Shown: in pieces, positions 62,667 to 64,000 of the stretch | Layout: each line of letters begins with the position of its first letter | Position numbering within the stretch: the stretch's first letter is position 1 | DNA from: Vannielia litorea | Lineage (GTDB): Bacteria > Pseudomonadota > Alphaproteobacteria > Rhodobacterales > Rhodobacteraceae | DNA: 64,000 nucleotides | Assembly (NCBI RefSeq): GCF_019801175.1 | Contig: NZ_JAHVJR010000001.1 | Span: forward strand, 2,790,001-2,854,000 | Reading direction: 5' to 3' | Translations under genes and position numbers: made by a program | The notes under the pieces: generated by a model | The model's input: only the letters and a program-made list of their open reading frames with translations | Told to the model about the DNA's origin: nothing | Databases searched by the model: none

Positions 62667-63647
62667 TCACATCTTGCCGAGGAGTTCGAGCAGCTTGGCG
62701 CTGTCGGCATCGCCCTCGCCAAAGGCCTTGTCGAAGGCCGGGCGCATGACAGCTTCCAGCGCCGCGTTCTCTTCCGGCGTGGCGATATGCACGGTCACGC
62801 CCTTCTCGCGGAGTTGCTCGGGCCCGGCGGCACCAGCCTCGACAGAGGCTTCTATAGCCCAGCCGGAAGCCTTCAGCCCGGCCTCGCGCAGTGCCTCTTT
62901 CGACTTGTCGGTGAGACCGTCGTAGAACTCGGGGTTCAGGTAACCGTGCAGGTAGGCCGAAAGCACGGGCACCACGGTGAAGGCATCCTGCACCTCGTAA
63001 TACTTGCGCGAGACGGCGGCGGCCACGTCGGTGATAGCTCCGTCGATCACGCCGGTTGCGAGCGCCTGATAGACCTCGGAGCCGGGCATGGCGGTTGGTG
63101 TCGCGCCGAGGGCGACGAAAGAGGCGTCGAAGGGCGGGGTCAGGCCGCGGAACTTGAGGCCGTCAAAATCCTCCGGGGCCACCAGCGGCTCACCATTGGT
63201 AGTGAAGACGGAGGTATTGGTCTGGAACATCCAGACGACGTTCTTGACGCCCTTCTCAAGCAGTTTTTCTTCGAGGAAGGCGGCAGCCTCGCTTTCGGGC
63301 CATTTCTTCCAGATTTCGATGTCACCGAAGGCAAAGGGGGCGACGGTGACGTTCATGATCGGCAGGGTCTTGCCCCACTGGAAGTTCAGCGAAAAGGCGC
63401 ATTCGATATCGCCTTTGGCTGTGGCGACAATGTTCTCGCGCGCGCCTACGAGGCTGTCGGCCCCGAAGATCTGCACGTCGATCTCGCCTTCGGAGAGGGT
63501 TTCGACCTCTTCGGCCCAGCGGTCGACGACCTTGGCGATGTGGTGCGCGGGCGGCAGCTGGTGGCTGCAGCGCATTTCGGTGGCGGCTTGGGCCGCAGGG
63601 GCCGCGAGCATGGCTGCGCCGAGTGCAGCGGTTGCGATGTGCTTCAT
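62667..63647 (-). CDS. TRAP transporter solute-binding protein (DctP type)
   Basis: This 326-residue periplasmic receptor has a signal peptide (MKHIATAALGAAMLAAPAAQ) and DctP features: EMRCSHQLPPAHHIAKVVDR, DVQIFGADSLVGARENIV and LKFRGLTPPFDASFVALGAT. It has gggaggaaa ahead of the ATG. It lies directly downstream of the HMG-CoA-lyase-type gene, which points to a branched or C5-C6 carboxylate as a possible substrate. Confidence 0.92.
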   Translation of the reverse strand: MKHIATAALGAAMLAAPAAQAATEMRCSHQLPPAHHIAKVVDRWAEEVETLSEGEIDVQIFGADSLVGARENIVATAKGDIECAFSLNFQWGKTLPIMNVTVAPFAFGDIEIWKKWPESEAAAFLEEKLLEKGVKNVVWMFQTNTSVFTTNGEPLVAPEDFDGLKFRGLTPPFDASFVALGATPTAMPGSEVYQALATGVIDGAITDVAAAVSRKYYEVQDAFTVVPVLSAYLHGYLNPEFYDGLTDKSKEALREAGLKASGWAIEASVEAGAAGPEQLREKGVTVHIATPEENAALEAVMRPAFDKAFGEGDADSAKLLELLGKM

Positions 63648-63671
63648 TTGGTTTTCCTCCCTGGGGTTCGG

Positions 63672-64000
63672 TCAGGCCATCGCCTGCCAATTTGCGTTCT
63701 TCGGCGGGCCCGCGCGGTGCAGGGCGCCATGAAACTCCTCGCCCGGCATCGCCTCCTCCGCGATGGCCCGGGCGGGTTTGAGGGCCTCAAGGTCGATCCC
63801 GGTGCGAAAGCCCATGGATTCGGCCAGATAGACCACATCTTCGAATACGACATTGCCGGTGGCGCCGGGTGCGAAAGGACAGCCCCCCAGCCCGCCGAGT
63901 GAAGCGTCCACCACCCGCGCGCCATTGTCCAGCGCCGCCGCGGTGTTGGCGATACCCATGCCGCGGGTATCATGCAGATGGATGATGAAGGGACGGCCCG
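63672..64000 (-). CDS. Hydroxymethylglutaryl-CoA lyase family protein, C-terminal part (partial)
   Basis: Only the last 109 complete codons are in the window; the start lies beyond 64000. The HMG-CoA lyase signature is clear: HLHDTRGMGIANT followed by DASLGGLGGCPFAPGATGNV, with the catalytic cysteine in GGCPFAPG. The enzyme is a TIM-barrel lyase that cleaves HMG-CoA or a related 3-hydroxyacyl-CoA to acetyl-CoA. It is 24 bases upstream of the TRAP binding-protein gene on the same strand and is probably co-transcribed with it. Confidence 0.93.
   Translation of the reverse strand, partial: GRPFIIHLHDTRGMGIANTAAALDNGARVVDASLGGLGGCPFAPGATGNVVFEDVVYLAESMGFRTGIDLEALKPARAIAEEAMPGEEFHGALHRAGPPKNANWQAMA

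Overview
The window is chromosomal DNA of a GC-rich alphaproteobacterium, most likely Rhodobacterales (roseobacter-type). This is inferred from the density of TRAP and TAXI-TRAP carboxylate transporters, dipeptide-type ABC transporters and LysR regulators, and from a possible iron box of TGA-N9-TCA form. Coding density is high. I see no rRNA, tRNA, CRISPR array, transposase, integrase or phage structural gene.

Layout. (1) 1-1.6 kb: the end of a TRAP large permease, an amidase and a 53-residue membrane peptide. (2) 1.7-8.5 kb: a TAXI-TRAP transporter and LysR regulator, divergent from a tartrate/D-malate-type dehydrogenase and a frameshifted glycerate 2-kinase. (3) 8.5-18.8 kb: AroM-, HyuA- and DUF917-family genes, divergent from a five-gene peptide-type ABC operon that ends in a LysR gene. 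(4) 18.9-21.6 kb: Tex and an unrecognised small protein. (5) 21.7-28.6 kb, the most unusual part: five genes on the minus strand encoding a roadblock/LC7 protein, two dynamin-like GTPases and two smaller P-loop GTPases, one of which seems to carry its own roadblock-like C-terminal domain. (6) 29-35.9 kb: a second peptide ABC transporter with two tandem binding proteins. (7) 36.2-39.4 kb: a thiamine-precursor transporter (YkoF, ThiX, ThiZ, ThiY) behind a TPP riboswitch. (8) 39.5-46.5 kb: an acyl-CoA ligase/enoyl-CoA hydratase/SDR operon facing a TRAP-transporter/MarR operon, with matching palindromic operators at the two outer promoters. (9) 46.7-51.9 kb: a heme-uptake locus (HmuT, HmuU, HmuV, an IsdG-like monooxygenase, and a convergent TonB receptor). 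(10) 52.3-59.7 kb: aconitase X large and small subunits, TAXI-TRAP transporter, FAD oxidoreductase and TauD-type dioxygenase. (11) 59.8-64 kb: LysR, a TRAP transporter, and the 3' part of an HMG-CoA-lyase-type gene.

How the genes work together. Most of the window is a series of self-contained uptake and catabolism cassettes, each a transporter plus a few enzymes plus a local regulator. In several cassettes a GC-rich perfect hairpin lies between the solute-binding-protein gene and the next gene, probably to raise binding-protein mRNA over permease mRNA. The dynamin/roadblock cluster does not fit the nutrient theme. It looks like a membrane-remodelling or membrane-scaffold machine with two dynamins, two accessory GTPases and roadblock modules, and it is the best candidate here for an undescribed system.
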